Positions 43,169 through 51,958 of a stretch of DNA of 64,000 nt are shown here, in pieces. The stretch covers positions 2,098,053 through 2,162,052 of the forward strand of contig NZ_CP019323.1 in assembly GCF_001971585.1 (NCBI RefSeq), in the 5' to 3' direction. The stretch comes from Companilactobacillus allii. GTDB taxonomy: Bacteria; Bacillota; Bacilli; Lactobacillales; Lactobacillaceae. How positions within the stretch are numbered: the first letter of the stretch is position 1; the number at the start of each line of letters is the position of its first letter. The notes below the pieces were generated by a model that worked only from the letters and a program-made list of their open reading frames with translations, did no database searches and was not told where the DNA came from. The translations under genes and the position numbers were made by a program.

Positions 43169-44281
43169 TTAGTACTTATCTACTAAAGCTTCTCTAGTAG
43201 TCTCCTTAAATAAGGATACATCTTTTTCAGATAAAGTTTTACAAAATTCAGTTAACAATGTAATCGTTTGCTTATAGTCATCCAAATTAACCATTAATCT
43301 AGGTGAATGCATATATCTCGTTGGCATTGACACTGTCATAGTCGGAATACCATCCATCGCCTTATGAATATTACATGCATCAGTTCCACCAACAGTCATG
43401 AAATCATATCGAATATCTAATTTTTGTTCTGTAGCCAATCGTTTCATACGATACAGTAATCCCTTATTGGCAATAGTCAAGGAATCCAAAACTGCCAAAA
43501 CTACCCCCTTACCAAGATTATCGACATTTCTATCGTCTAATGGCGTATCTTGCGCAGTGGTAACATCCATTGCAATAGCTAGATCTGGTTTAATTTTATG
43601 AACCGCAGAACGAGCTCCCCTAATACCGACTTCCTCTTGAGTAGAACCCGTAAAATACAGCGTGGCCTCATGATCCATCACAGAAGTTCGTTTCATCACT
43701 TCCAATTCTGCTCCTAAACTAAAACGATCATCCCATGCTTTTCCTAACAGATAATTAGGATTATTCATTTGTCGAACTTTTATATTTGGTGTAATCATAT
43801 TGCCAATTTCAATTCCCATTTGTTCTATTTCAAATTTATTATCAACGCCCATATCAAGGAACATGGACATAGGTTTCATAACTTTATTTTTTACTTCGTC
43901 TGATAATCCATGTGGAGCACGACTGCCTATAACACCAATATATTTTTTATTATCATTGGTTGTGACCGTCATTTCTTGAGCAGGCATAACATGCCCCCAC
44001 CAGCCTCCAATTGGAAGCAATTTTAGAAATCCTTGTTCCGTTATCTGCCTTACTTCAAACCCCACTTCATCCATATGTGCGGATAACATAACTTTTGGAC
44101 CATTCTTGTTTATACCGTTTTGTTTTAAAATTATCGACCCTAAATTATCGTAATAAATATTATCAACATAGGGTTGAGCATAGCTATGAACTATTCGACT
44201 TACTTCCCGTTCTCTTCCACCAATACCATCTGCTTCACTGAGATTTCGTAGTAATTCAAGATCAATTGCTTCATTACTCAT
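43169..44281 (-). CDS. M42-family aminopeptidase, intact
   Basis: A dinuclear-metal aminopeptidase of the FrvX/TET/PepA-glutamyl type, 370 residues from ATG 44281. The longer frame upstream overlaps the preceding gene. All expected residues are present: His in LSAHMDEVGF, Asp in GKAWDDRFS, catalytic and ligand Glu in TQEEVGIRGA, Asp in AIAMDVT, and His in PTRYMHSP. It lies directly behind a degenerate paralogue and may form mixed shells with it, since M42 enzymes assemble as dodecamers. Confidence 0.9.
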   Translation of the reverse strand: MSNEAIDLELLRNLSEADGIGGREREVSRIVHSYAQPYVDNIYYDNLGSIILKQNGINKNGPKVMLSAHMDEVGFEVRQITEQGFLKLLPIGGWWGHVMPAQEMTVTTNDNKKYIGVIGSRAPHGLSDEVKNKVMKPMSMFLDMGVDNKFEIEQMGIEIGNMITPNIKVRQMNNPNYLLGKAWDDRFSLGAELEVMKRTSVMDHEATLYFTGSTQEEVGIRGARSAVHKIKPDLAIAMDVTTAQDTPLDDRNVDNLGKGVVLAVLDSLTIANKGLLYRMKRLATEQKLDIRYDFMTVGGTDACNIHKAMDGIPTMTVSMPTRYMHSPRLMVNLDDYKQTITLLTEFCKTLSEKDVSLFKETTREALVDKY

Positions 44282-44294
44282 ATTTAGCACCAAC

Positions 44295-45359
44295 CTATCG
44301 ATTCTCTGATTTAAATAACTCAATTTTATTATTATCAAGCTGTTCGATAAATTTAATTAAAGCTTCCCTGGCTGAACCGAAATCTTCTTCAGAAATCACG
44401 GATTTTGGAGTATTAAAATTTCTTACAGGAATATTTATAAAAAGTGATGGACATCCTGTACGTAACTTGTTCACCCAACCAGCCTCTGAATCTTCAAGTG
44501 AATAATAATACTGATATTTAATTTCATTATTATCACATAGTTTTTTTAATTCACTAATAAGTAACCTATTAGGAAGAACGGTCTTGGCATAATAAGTTAA
44601 CAATAGTCCGCCACCAAGAATTCCTATTTTATCTTCTGAGTTCAATTGATAATCAAAAGATTTATTTGATTCCAAAATAATTGCTAAATCAGGAGAAACC
44701 TTATTCGTCGCTGTTTGGATTCCACGAAGTCCAACTTGTTCTTGAACTGTACATCCAACATACAAATCGAATGGTAATTCTATATTATCTAAAGCCCTCA
44801 GTAATTCGATTCCAATAACTGGAGCATATCTCCCATTGATATTCCTACACATGATAGTCCCAGAACTTGTTCTAATAAATTCAGATGAGAAAGATATTGT
44901 ATCCCCGATTTGAAGATTTGTCTCTGATTGATTTTTATCCATAAACCCTAGATCAATAATCAAATTATTCTTTTCATCTAAGACTGTCTCATCTTCTCTT
45001 ATAGATAATATTGTTCCAGGAAAAACATGCCTTTTTTCATTAAATGCTTCAACACTTGCGCCAAGTAATGAATTCTTTGGTATATTTCCAAGCATTAGCG
45101 CTCCAATAAGTCCATTATCATAGAACTTATTAATTATAAATCCAATTTCATCCATATGGCCAGATACCATAACTCTTTTGGCATTGACGTTTTTACTCTT
45201 CTTTACCGCATAAATAGAACCAAGATTATCATAAATAATATCATCAGATAATTCCTCATAATATTTTCTAAGCATTTCTGATACTAATCGCTCGTTACCA
45301 GCAACTCCATGAACACTTGAAATTTCTTCAAATAAATTAATTGACTCATTAGATAACAT
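44295..45359 (-). CDS. M42-family protein lacking most metal ligands
   Basis: A 354-residue M42 paralogue from ATG 45359. Only the first metal His (SGHMDEIGF) is kept. The other ligand positions have changed: the Asp pair of WDDR is INGR, the ligand Glu of QEEVG is Gln (QEQVG), the Asp of MDVT is Glu (LESN), and the His of YMHSP is Asn (FNTP). It is full length with no stop or frameshift, so it looks like a retained non-peptidase. A regulatory or scaffold role for the active M42 next door, or a changed activity, are options. Confidence 0.85.
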   Translation of the reverse strand: MLSNESINLFEEISSVHGVAGNERLVSEMLRKYYEELSDDIIYDNLGSIYAVKKSKNVNAKRVMVSGHMDEIGFIINKFYDNGLIGALMLGNIPKNSLLGASVEAFNEKRHVFPGTILSIREDETVLDEKNNLIIDLGFMDKNQSETNLQIGDTISFSSEFIRTSSGTIMCRNINGRYAPVIGIELLRALDNIELPFDLYVGCTVQEQVGLRGIQTATNKVSPDLAIILESNKSFDYQLNSEDKIGILGGGLLLTYYAKTVLPNRLLISELKKLCDNNEIKYQYYYSLEDSEAGWVNKLRTGCPSLFINIPVRNFNTPKSVISEEDFGSAREALIKFIEQLDNNKIELFKSENR

Positions 45360-45375
45360 TTTTAAAGTCCCCAAA

Positions 45376-45897
45376 TTAATAGATTTTTATTTCTTTAAAT
45401 TCATTTAAATCGTCACCATTTACCTTTTTACGACAAACATCAATAATATCTTGTAATGATTCACTTAGACCCGTTCCACCTTTCCGTGGCATTTTTACAA
45501 TATCAACCTTGTTACTATATTCTTTGATTACATCTGAACACTCTTTGGACATGGCCGCAACCACAGGAATATTTGTTTTTTCAGAAACAATTGCTCCAGT
45601 CTGAGCACACATTTCTGCATACTCAACGTAATGAAATGCTGGTCCACAAATAACGGCATCTGGCTTCAGCTTATTGATCATAGCTGCTAACTTAAGACTA
45701 ACTTCATTTTTATTTTTCATATAGTACTCATCACCACAAAATAGCGTAGTTGTTATTTTTTCATCTTTATTAAGATATTTATCAAACATATCAGCAGCAC
45801 CTAGAGCAATCTTTTTCCCACCTAACGGCAAATCACCATGTTCCGTACCACCAAGACCGGCTTGGATTTGGTCTAAAACAATTAATATTTCCATCAT
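45376..45897 (-). CDS. Stand-alone GrdB N-terminal-domain-like protein
   Basis: A 173-residue protein resembling the N-terminal part of the glycine/sarcosine/betaine reductase component B. The matching pieces are IQAGLGGTEHGDLPL, TLFCGDEYY, and DAVICGPAFHYVEYAEMCAQ, then NIPVVAAMS. The selenocysteine half of GrdB is absent and no glycine reductase genes are near. It may bind a small amino compound. It is embedded in the glycosylasparaginase operon, 16 bases ahead of the degenerate M42 gene. I choose the ATG at 45897; GTG at 45906 is possible. Confidence 0.7.
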   Translation of the reverse strand: MMEILIVLDQIQAGLGGTEHGDLPLGGKKIALGAADMFDKYLNKDEKITTTLFCGDEYYMKNKNEVSLKLAAMINKLKPDAVICGPAFHYVEYAEMCAQTGAIVSEKTNIPVVAAMSKECSDVIKEYSNKVDIVKMPRKGGTGLSESLQDIIDVCRKKVNGDDLNEFKEIKIY

Positions 45898-45918
45898 TTT
45901 CACCACACCTATATATTT

Positions 45919-47268
45919 TTAAATAAAATTAAGATCATCATTTGTTAAATCATCAAATGAAATATTTTCAACTTTTTCCATTTTGGCATCATGTTCTTCC
46001 TTAAGATATTGCTTATCTAATGTCTTGATAAATGGATAGTAAATTAGGCATCCCAAAATAAGTAAAAGTATTTGATAAACAGATGCCCAAAGGCTTCCTG
46101 TAGATAGATATCCCGAGAATCCTATGGGTGTTGTCCATGGTAAAGCAACACCATTGGTATATGGAATAATGCCTATTTTTGTAACTAGGGTAGAAAGTAA
46201 TAGATTAATTAACGGAACCAAATTAAATGGAACAAGCAAAATCGGATTCAAAACTATGGGTAGACCAAATATTATTGGTTCATTAATTCCGAAGAAACCC
46301 GGTACTATTGCTAATTTCCCCAATTGTTTAATTCGCTCCGATTTACAAACTAGCAACATTACAATGACTAATGATAATGTACTTCCTCCGCCACCAAAAT
46401 TTGTAAAGAAATTAGAAAATGGATCGGTAAATATATTTGGTAATTTATGTCCATTCTGAAATGCATCAAGATTTTCCATTGTTAAAACTTTTGTAATTGG
46501 AGCAAATACTGAGTTAGCTACAGCCGGTCCATTGATTCCGAAAAACCAAAAGATTGTACATGCAAAACCATAAATAATTTGAGCCATTAAGGTATTTCCG
46601 GCTCCTTTAAGTGGTACTTGTAAAATTTGATATATAAAATTATGTAATGTTTCGAAACCTGTCATTCCAAATAAAATACGAATAAAGAAAAATACCATAA
46701 TAACAAATGCACTTGGAATCAAAGCTTCAAAAGATTGTGCTACGGCTGGAGGAACTCCATCAGGCATCTTAATTGTCCATCCTCTTTTGTAGACAAAATC
46801 ATAAATAATAACGGCAATAAATGCGACTATTAAACCTAAAAAAATTCCATTTGTACCAAGATATTCCATATCCAAAACACCATCAACGGGTTCCTTCAAA
46901 CCATCAACAATCATCTTTGTAGGTGTAAGAATTAAAAATGCTACAAGAGCTGATGCAGCTGCTTGAATGGCATCCGATTTGATTTGTCTTGCATAGGCAT
47001 ATGCAGTACTAAAGCAAGTAAAAAATCCGACAGTATTAAATACTGCTCTGGATACATTAGTAAACCAGCTTTCCCAACCATTTCCAAAATAATTTGCCCA
47101 AAATTCTGACCAACCTGGAATAGGAAAATTAGCAATTAAAAGAAAAATAGATGCAACGATAATCAATGGCGTGGTTATTAAGAAACCATCACGAATGGCA
47201 ATTAAGATTCTGTTACTACCCAATTTTGTTGCAGCTGGCATTAAAACTTTTTCTAATTTATTAAACAT
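45919..47268 (-). CDS. PTS lactose/cellobiose family subunit IIC in the glycosylasparaginase operon
   Basis: A 449-residue membrane IIC with the family landmarks FFGINGPAVANSVFAP, NEPIIFGLPIVLNPILLVPF and NGVALPWTTPIGF. No IIA or IIB is fused or adjacent, so it must borrow them. Its neighbours (glycosylasparaginase, UTRA regulator, aminopeptidases) suggest a substrate with both sugar and amino-acid parts such as N-acetylglucosaminyl-asparagine. That is an inference. Confidence 0.88.
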   Translation of the reverse strand: MFNKLEKVLMPAATKLGSNRILIAIRDGFLITTPLIIVASIFLLIANFPIPGWSEFWANYFGNGWESWFTNVSRAVFNTVGFFTCFSTAYAYARQIKSDAIQAAASALVAFLILTPTKMIVDGLKEPVDGVLDMEYLGTNGIFLGLIVAFIAVIIYDFVYKRGWTIKMPDGVPPAVAQSFEALIPSAFVIMVFFFIRILFGMTGFETLHNFIYQILQVPLKGAGNTLMAQIIYGFACTIFWFFGINGPAVANSVFAPITKVLTMENLDAFQNGHKLPNIFTDPFSNFFTNFGGGGSTLSLVIVMLLVCKSERIKQLGKLAIVPGFFGINEPIIFGLPIVLNPILLVPFNLVPLINLLLSTLVTKIGIIPYTNGVALPWTTPIGFSGYLSTGSLWASVYQILLLILGCLIYYPFIKTLDKQYLKEEHDAKMEKVENISFDDLTNDDLNFI

Positions 47269-47294
47269 ATCTCATCCTCCTAAAATGGGACTAT

Positions 47295-48011
47295 TTAATT
47301 CTTTCTATATAAAATATTATGAAATGTATATTTATCTGAACGATAGTACGAATTATCATACAATATTGGATATCCATCTACGGAATAAGTAATCGTATGT
47401 GCCAAAAACGCTGGCAACTTATCTTCAACTTCCAATTTTTTACTTACTTCTGCGCTAAGCTGGATAGCCTCCAACTCTTGGCTTGCATATCCAATAGAAT
47501 TACTCAATTCTATGAGGTTATATAAAGATTCAGAGGCCTGTTTTTCATTCAATGTAGGTAACAATGTTTCCCTTAAATATAAATTTTCAAGAGTCATTGG
47601 ATTGGAATCGATAAGTCTCAATCTTTCAATTCTAAAGACCATCTCATCTTCCTTTAGTTGTAGCCCCCTTCCGATTTCTTTTGGATAATTCGAAATTATT
47701 TCAAAACTTAATACTTTCGTGTTTACTTTTAAATTCAATTTTTTAGCAACTTCTGTAAATCCTGATAATCCCGCACTTCCACTTGAAATTTTTTGATTAT
47801 CAGCCAAAACATATGTTCCTTTATTTCTCTCTTTAACAACCACTTGTTCTTTTTCTAAAGTCTCTATCGCTTTACGTACAGTTAAACGACTGGTACTAAA
47901 TTGATCTGCAAGATCTATTTCTGAAGGTAATTTTTGATGTGAGCTATAAATTCTATTATCAATATCCTTTTTGATTTGGTTTGCTATTTCTATATATAAA
48001 TAATTTTGCAT
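47295..48011 (-). CDS. GntR/HutC-family regulator with UTRA domain (NagR-like)
   Basis: A 238-residue regulator. An N-terminal winged helix (about 1-68, LPSEIDLADQFSTSRLTVRKAIETLE) is followed by a UTRA ligand domain (about 90-235, EDEMVFRIERLRL and ENLYLRETLLP). The operators upstream of its operon resemble the NagR/YvoA site, so a GlcNAc-type phosphosugar effector is plausible. It is the second gene of the operon and probably controls it and itself. Confidence 0.87.
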   Translation of the reverse strand: MQNYLYIEIANQIKKDIDNRIYSSHQKLPSEIDLADQFSTSRLTVRKAIETLEKEQVVVKERNKGTYVLADNQKISSGSAGLSGFTEVAKKLNLKVNTKVLSFEIISNYPKEIGRGLQLKEDEMVFRIERLRLIDSNPMTLENLYLRETLLPTLNEKQASESLYNLIELSNSIGYASQELEAIQLSAEVSKKLEVEDKLPAFLAHTITYSVDGYPILYDNSYYRSDKYTFHNILYRKN

Positions 48012-48049
48012 AAAACTACTATTCCCTCAATTTATTAATATTATATTTT

Positions 48050-49006
48050 CTAATCAATCGGTGCTTTAATTCTCAATTCGTACGCATCAAGCCATTTCTT
48101 TGTAATAGGTTCAATTACAGTGGTCCCATCTTCACCAGGATTTGCCATCATAATTTTAGGAGCATTTTTATTATCACCAGCTGCAAATGTGAATTCCACA
48201 TTGGTGGCAACTCCCCATTCACCTTTGTTATTCAATGCAACTAATGAAAATTCTCCCACTTTTCCATATCTCTTCTTTAATTTATCTATAAATGGATAAA
48301 CGGCTTTATCACAAGCAGCTTGAGGAGTGAGTCCTGTTCCCATTAGTCGAACAATCTCATAACACAAACATCCCTTCATGATATCCTCACCAAGACCAGT
48401 AGCTGCAGCACCACCTATCTCGCTATCACAATAAAATCCGTCACCTACAAGTGCAGAATCCCCGGTCCGACCGGGTTTTTTCATAAATAATCCAGATGTT
48501 GAAGTCCCCACTGCCATTGAGCATTTAGGATCTAGGCTGATCATCCCCACAGTATCGTGACCATCATATGGACTCAAATTCTCTTGTGCAATCTCACGTT
48601 TACGTTTTTCCCAAATCTTTTTAGCTCGGGCTGTCAACATGCTTTTACGCTCAAATCCATTCAATACTGCATACTCAGATGCACCTGACCCGACCAAAAA
48701 GCTATTGAAATGTTCTTTACTTAACTTACGTGAAACTGAAATGGGGTTCTTGATATCACTGATGCCTGCGACAGCACCAACTGCAAAAGTATCACCATCC
48801 ATAAATGCTGAATCCATCTCTACCAAACCATTCGCATTGGGGAGGCCACCATATCCAACAGATTTAAAAAACGGATAATCCTCGACTTCCTTAATGGCGG
48901 TTTCAACAGCATCACTACTATTTCCACCATTCTTCATTAATTCCATACCCTTACTTAAACCTTCATATGCCATTCTCCAAGTTCCGATCATAGCAAACGT
49001 CATCAT
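48050..49006 (-). CDS. N4-(beta-N-acetylglucosaminyl)-L-asparaginase (glycosylasparaginase)
   Basis: An Ntn hydrolase of 318 residues that cleaves the bond between GlcNAc and asparagine in N-glycan remnants. It matures by self-cleavage between Asp151 and Thr152 in GHDTVGMISLDP, exposing the nucleophile Thr. The beta-chain pattern STSGLFMKKPGRTGDSALVGDGFY, then GGAAATGLGE, agrees with the bacterial enzymes. There is no signal peptide, so it acts in the cytoplasm on imported substrate. Plain isoaspartyl peptidase activity is the main alternative. First gene of the seven-gene operon, behind AGGTGATA. Confidence 0.87.
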   Translation of the reverse strand: MMTFAMIGTWRMAYEGLSKGMELMKNGGNSSDAVETAIKEVEDYPFFKSVGYGGLPNANGLVEMDSAFMDGDTFAVGAVAGISDIKNPISVSRKLSKEHFNSFLVGSGASEYAVLNGFERKSMLTARAKKIWEKRKREIAQENLSPYDGHDTVGMISLDPKCSMAVGTSTSGLFMKKPGRTGDSALVGDGFYCDSEIGGAAATGLGEDIMKGCLCYEIVRLMGTGLTPQAACDKAVYPFIDKLKKRYGKVGEFSLVALNNKGEWGVATNVEFTFAAGDNKNAPKIMMANPGEDGTTVIEPITKKWLDAYELRIKAPID

Positions 49007-49040
49007 TTATCACCTCATATTCAAAATTTATTGAAATCAA

Positions 49041-49108
49041 ATTGTATATACCAATATTATTTATGCAATCGATTTCAAACAAAGTATATTCACTATTGTA
49101 TATACAAT
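49041..49108 (-). promoter_or_regulatory. Promoter with two NagR-like operators
   Basis: On the minus strand ATTGGTATATACAAT (49055-49041) closely resembles the NagR/YvoA consensus. A perfect palindrome ATTGTATATACAAT lies at 49095-49108. A promoter with TTGTTT (49082-49077) and TAATAT (49059-49054), 17 bases apart, lies between them, so one operator covers the start site and the other the upstream face. Binding by the GntR/UTRA protein of the operon is inferred. Confidence 0.75.
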
Positions 49109-49175
49109 CAAGTATTATTTAAGATTTTTTTTAATCTAATAAAATTAATATCCATAATTTTTTGTAAAAATACCT

Positions 49176-49190
49176 ATTTCCGAACTTTTT
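49176..49190 (+). promoter_or_regulatory. Possible PurR half-box upstream of guaD
   Basis: A CCGAAC core (49180-49185) with AT-rich flanks resembles one half of a Firmicutes PurR box. It lies about 70 bases before guaD. No clear second half at the usual spacing was found, so the call is weak. Confidence 0.3.
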
Positions 49191-49253
49191 TAGCTTTATT
49201 TAATAAATCATTCATGTTAATCTAATTACAACAAAAAAATAAGGAAGTGTTAG

Positions 49254-50591
49254 ATTATCACCTATCAAATTGTTTTTGAAGGAGCTATTTTTTCTTCAGT
49301 ATCGTTTGACAAGGCGGATTTTTCACCCAAAGTTCTCACTTGTATTGATCAATCAGGTTTGATTGATCGCATAATATCTGTTGATGAACCGGATTATAAA
49401 TCGGTCAAGCAAACTGCTGAAAATCTAAATATTCTTCATCCTATACCAAAAGGCAGTTATCTCTTGCCCGGATTCATAGATTTACATGTCCATGCACCAC
49501 AATGGCCTCAAGCTGGTCTTGCCTTGGACAAACCACTAGATGAGTGGTTGCAAAAATATACTTTCCCACTTGAAGTAAAATACAAAGATTTGAATTTTGC
49601 TAAAGAAAACTATACAGGTTTAGTAAATGAACTTTTAGAAAATGGAACAACGACTGTTTTATACTTTGGATCAATTCATACAGACGCAAATTTGGTCTTA
49701 GCTGATATTTGTGCTGAAGCTGGTCAACGTGCCTTCATTGGGAAAGTTGCAATGGACAATCCCACACAAACTCCAGAGTATTATCGTGATTCATCTTCAA
49801 AAGAATCATTGGAGCAAACCGAACTATTTATAAATCGGCTATTAGACAAACAAAAGAAAACAGGTGCAGAATTAACCCCTGTAATTACACCTAGATTTGT
49901 TCCCAGCTGTACAGACGAAACACTTGCTGGACTAGGTAATTTAGCAAAAAAATATGACCTCCCTATTCAATCACACTGTAGTGAAAGTATTTGGGAAGAT
50001 CATTATGCAATTGAACGTTTCAATTTAAGAGATACGCAAGTTTTAGATAAATTCCATTTATTAACTAGTAAATCAATTATGGCACATGCAACTCAACTGA
50101 ATGATTCAGATTTGGAATTATTCAAACAAAGAAATACCGCCATTGCTCATTGCCCTATTTCAAATGTTTACTTTGGTAATTCTGTATTACCTGTTAAACA
50201 TATTCATGAAAAAAATATCAACATGGGAATGGGTACTGATATATCCGGAGGTTTCTCCCCAAGCATCTATCGAAATATTCAACAATCTGTTATGTCTTCA
50301 CAAATGTTACAAGATAATAGTCATAGTGATTCAAGAATCTCTGCCACAAATGCCTTTTATCTTGCAACAATTGGAGGAGCAAAAGCTCTTCATATTAAAA
50401 CTGGACAGATATCCGTTGGATATAAAGCTGACTTTCAAATTGTCACTGATCAATACTTCAACTCAATGTCTAATGAACCACAGGATGTTTTTGAAAGATT
50501 AATCTATCACACGACAAAATCAGAAATTAACGAAGTTTATGTTTCTGGAAAACAAGTAATCAATCGAGGAGAGCATCATGGAAGAAAATAA
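49254..50591 (+). CDS. guaD: Guanine deaminase, apparent ATT start
   Basis: This amidohydrolase converts guanine to xanthine. Zinc ligands are visible in PGFIDLHVHAPQW, QSHCSES, MAHATQL and MGTDISGG. The first recognised start codon in frame is TTG 49361 minus two (49359), but it has no ribosome site and cuts off the N-terminal beta-domain. The frame continues upstream with typical family sequence (YQIVFEGAIFSS) to an in-frame TAG at 49251. Between them the only candidates are ATT 49254 and ATC 49257, six to nine bases behind AAGGAAG. I therefore place the start at ATT, giving 445 residues. It overlaps the purine permease gene. Confidence 0.85.
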   Translation: MITYQIVFEGAIFSSVSFDKADFSPKVLTCIDQSGLIDRIISVDEPDYKSVKQTAENLNILHPIPKGSYLLPGFIDLHVHAPQWPQAGLALDKPLDEWLQKYTFPLEVKYKDLNFAKENYTGLVNELLENGTTTVLYFGSIHTDANLVLADICAEAGQRAFIGKVAMDNPTQTPEYYRDSSSKESLEQTELFINRLLDKQKKTGAELTPVITPRFVPSCTDETLAGLGNLAKKYDLPIQSHCSESIWEDHYAIERFNLRDTQVLDKFHLLTSKSIMAHATQLNDSDLELFKQRNTAIAHCPISNVYFGNSVLPVKHIHEKNINMGMGTDISGGFSPSIYRNIQQSVMSSQMLQDNSHSDSRISATNAFYLATIGGAKALHIKTGQISVGYKADFQIVTDQYFNSMSNEPQDVFERLIYHTTKSEINEVYVSGKQVINRGEHHGRK

Positions 50592-51921
50592 AAGTAGTTT
50601 ATTGATTGGACCTGACGATAAGGTTGGATTTGGTGAAGCCGGGTTCTTAGGCTTGCAACATGTTTTAGCAATGGATATTTACGTTCCACCAATTATCCTA
50701 GCTGGTATGATGGCTATGGGAATTGGAGACCAAATGAGTTTATTACAATCCACATTTTTGGCCGCTGGTATTGGAACTATTTTACAAACATATGTCTTCA
50801 TGAAAATGCCCGTATCACAAGGTCCTTCATTCGTACCGCTTGGTGCGGCTGCTGGTGTTGTCTTAGCATCAGGTGGTATCAAAGGAAATGGTATGGCAAC
50901 ACTTATTGGATCCTTATTAATCGGTGCAATAATTCTGATTATCCTTGGAGCTACTGGTGTTTTCCAGAAGATTATTAGTAAATTAGTACCTGCCTTAGTT
51001 GGTGGCACAATAATCACATGTGTGGGTCTTTCATTGATACCATCTGCACTTAATGACAATATTTTTGAAGCATCCGGAAATATTAATAATAATATTATAC
51101 TTGCTTCAATCACTGCACTAACTCTTCTGATTTCAGTCGGAATAAGTATGAGATTCCCTAAGGTTCGTAGAATTTTTAGAACCGGATCAATTATTTTGGC
51201 TCTTGCAGTAGGAACGATTGTTTCAAGTCTTATGGGATTATTTAATTGGAAAACCGTTGCTGATGCTGCATGGTTCAGTCTTCCTTCAGGAACTGCTTTC
51301 AATTATGGAATTTCATTTTCACCATCAGCCATCATCACCTTCATCATCATCTATGCCGTTATCACTACTGAAACAACTGGTACTTGGTTTGCCATGGGTG
51401 CTGTTACAAATCACGAAATTAGTAAAAAACAGTGGAATATGGGAATCATTGGTGAAGGATTCAGTTGTTTAGTTGCTGCCCTACTTGGTACAACACCTGT
51501 CACAGGTTATTCTACAAACGCTGGTGTTATTTCCATCACAGGAGTTGCAAGTAAACGTGTATTCTTATTCGCAGGAATTTGGTTCACGATTCTTGGTTTC
51601 TTCAGTAAGCTATCAGCCTTTCTAGCTGCTATTCCAGCACCAGTTATTGGTGGAGTCTTTGCCATTATCTGTGTAACTATTATGTTGAATGGATTAAATG
51701 TTATCCGTGCACTGAATACTACTGATAGAGATATCTATATTATTGGCTTACCAATAATTCTTACACTTGCACTAGTCTTACTTCCAGCAAGTGTTACAAA
51801 ACAAGCACCTCAAATTTTACAATATTTATTAGGCTCACCAATTGCAGCCGCCGCTATTGCAGCGATTGTTTTGAATCTATTAATGCCAAAAGTTAAAACT
51901 TTAACTTCTGATGCTGCCTAA
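50578..51921 (+). CDS. NCS2-family purine permease (xanthine/guanine type)
   Basis: A nucleobase:cation symporter of 447 residues with about 14 hydrophobic segments. The NCS2 landmarks are QGPSFVPLGAAAGVVLASGG and, in the substrate region, ITTETTGTWFAMGAVTNHE. Its ATG lies inside the end of guaD, so the two are translated together. Import of guanine or xanthine for the deaminase is the likely purpose. Confidence 0.9.
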   Translation: MEENKSSLLIGPDDKVGFGEAGFLGLQHVLAMDIYVPPIILAGMMAMGIGDQMSLLQSTFLAAGIGTILQTYVFMKMPVSQGPSFVPLGAAAGVVLASGGIKGNGMATLIGSLLIGAIILIILGATGVFQKIISKLVPALVGGTIITCVGLSLIPSALNDNIFEASGNINNNIILASITALTLLISVGISMRFPKVRRIFRTGSIILALAVGTIVSSLMGLFNWKTVADAAWFSLPSGTAFNYGISFSPSAIITFIIIYAVITTETTGTWFAMGAVTNHEISKKQWNMGIIGEGFSCLVAALLGTTPVTGYSTNAGVISITGVASKRVFLFAGIWFTILGFFSKLSAFLAAIPAPVIGGVFAIICVTIMLNGLNVIRALNTTDRDIYIIGLPIILTLALVLLPASVTKQAPQILQYLLGSPIAAAAIAAIVLNLLMPKVKTLTSDAA

Positions 51922-51958
51922 AAAAAGAGTGTTCCAAAACATGTTTAATTTTCGTTTA

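Noticed and set aside
49110-49250. A purine riboswitch ahead of guaD.
   Set aside because: No purine aptamer core or paired P1 stem could be found; only a weak PurR half-box is visible.
49248-49280. GTG 49248 as start of guanine deaminase.
   Set aside because: That GTG is in another frame and ends in TGA after ten codons; the deaminase frame would need a frameshift.
50679-51302. A 207-codon antisense frame within the purine permease gene.
   Set aside because: Proline/isoleucine-rich composition typical of a mirrored membrane protein gene and no ribosome site.
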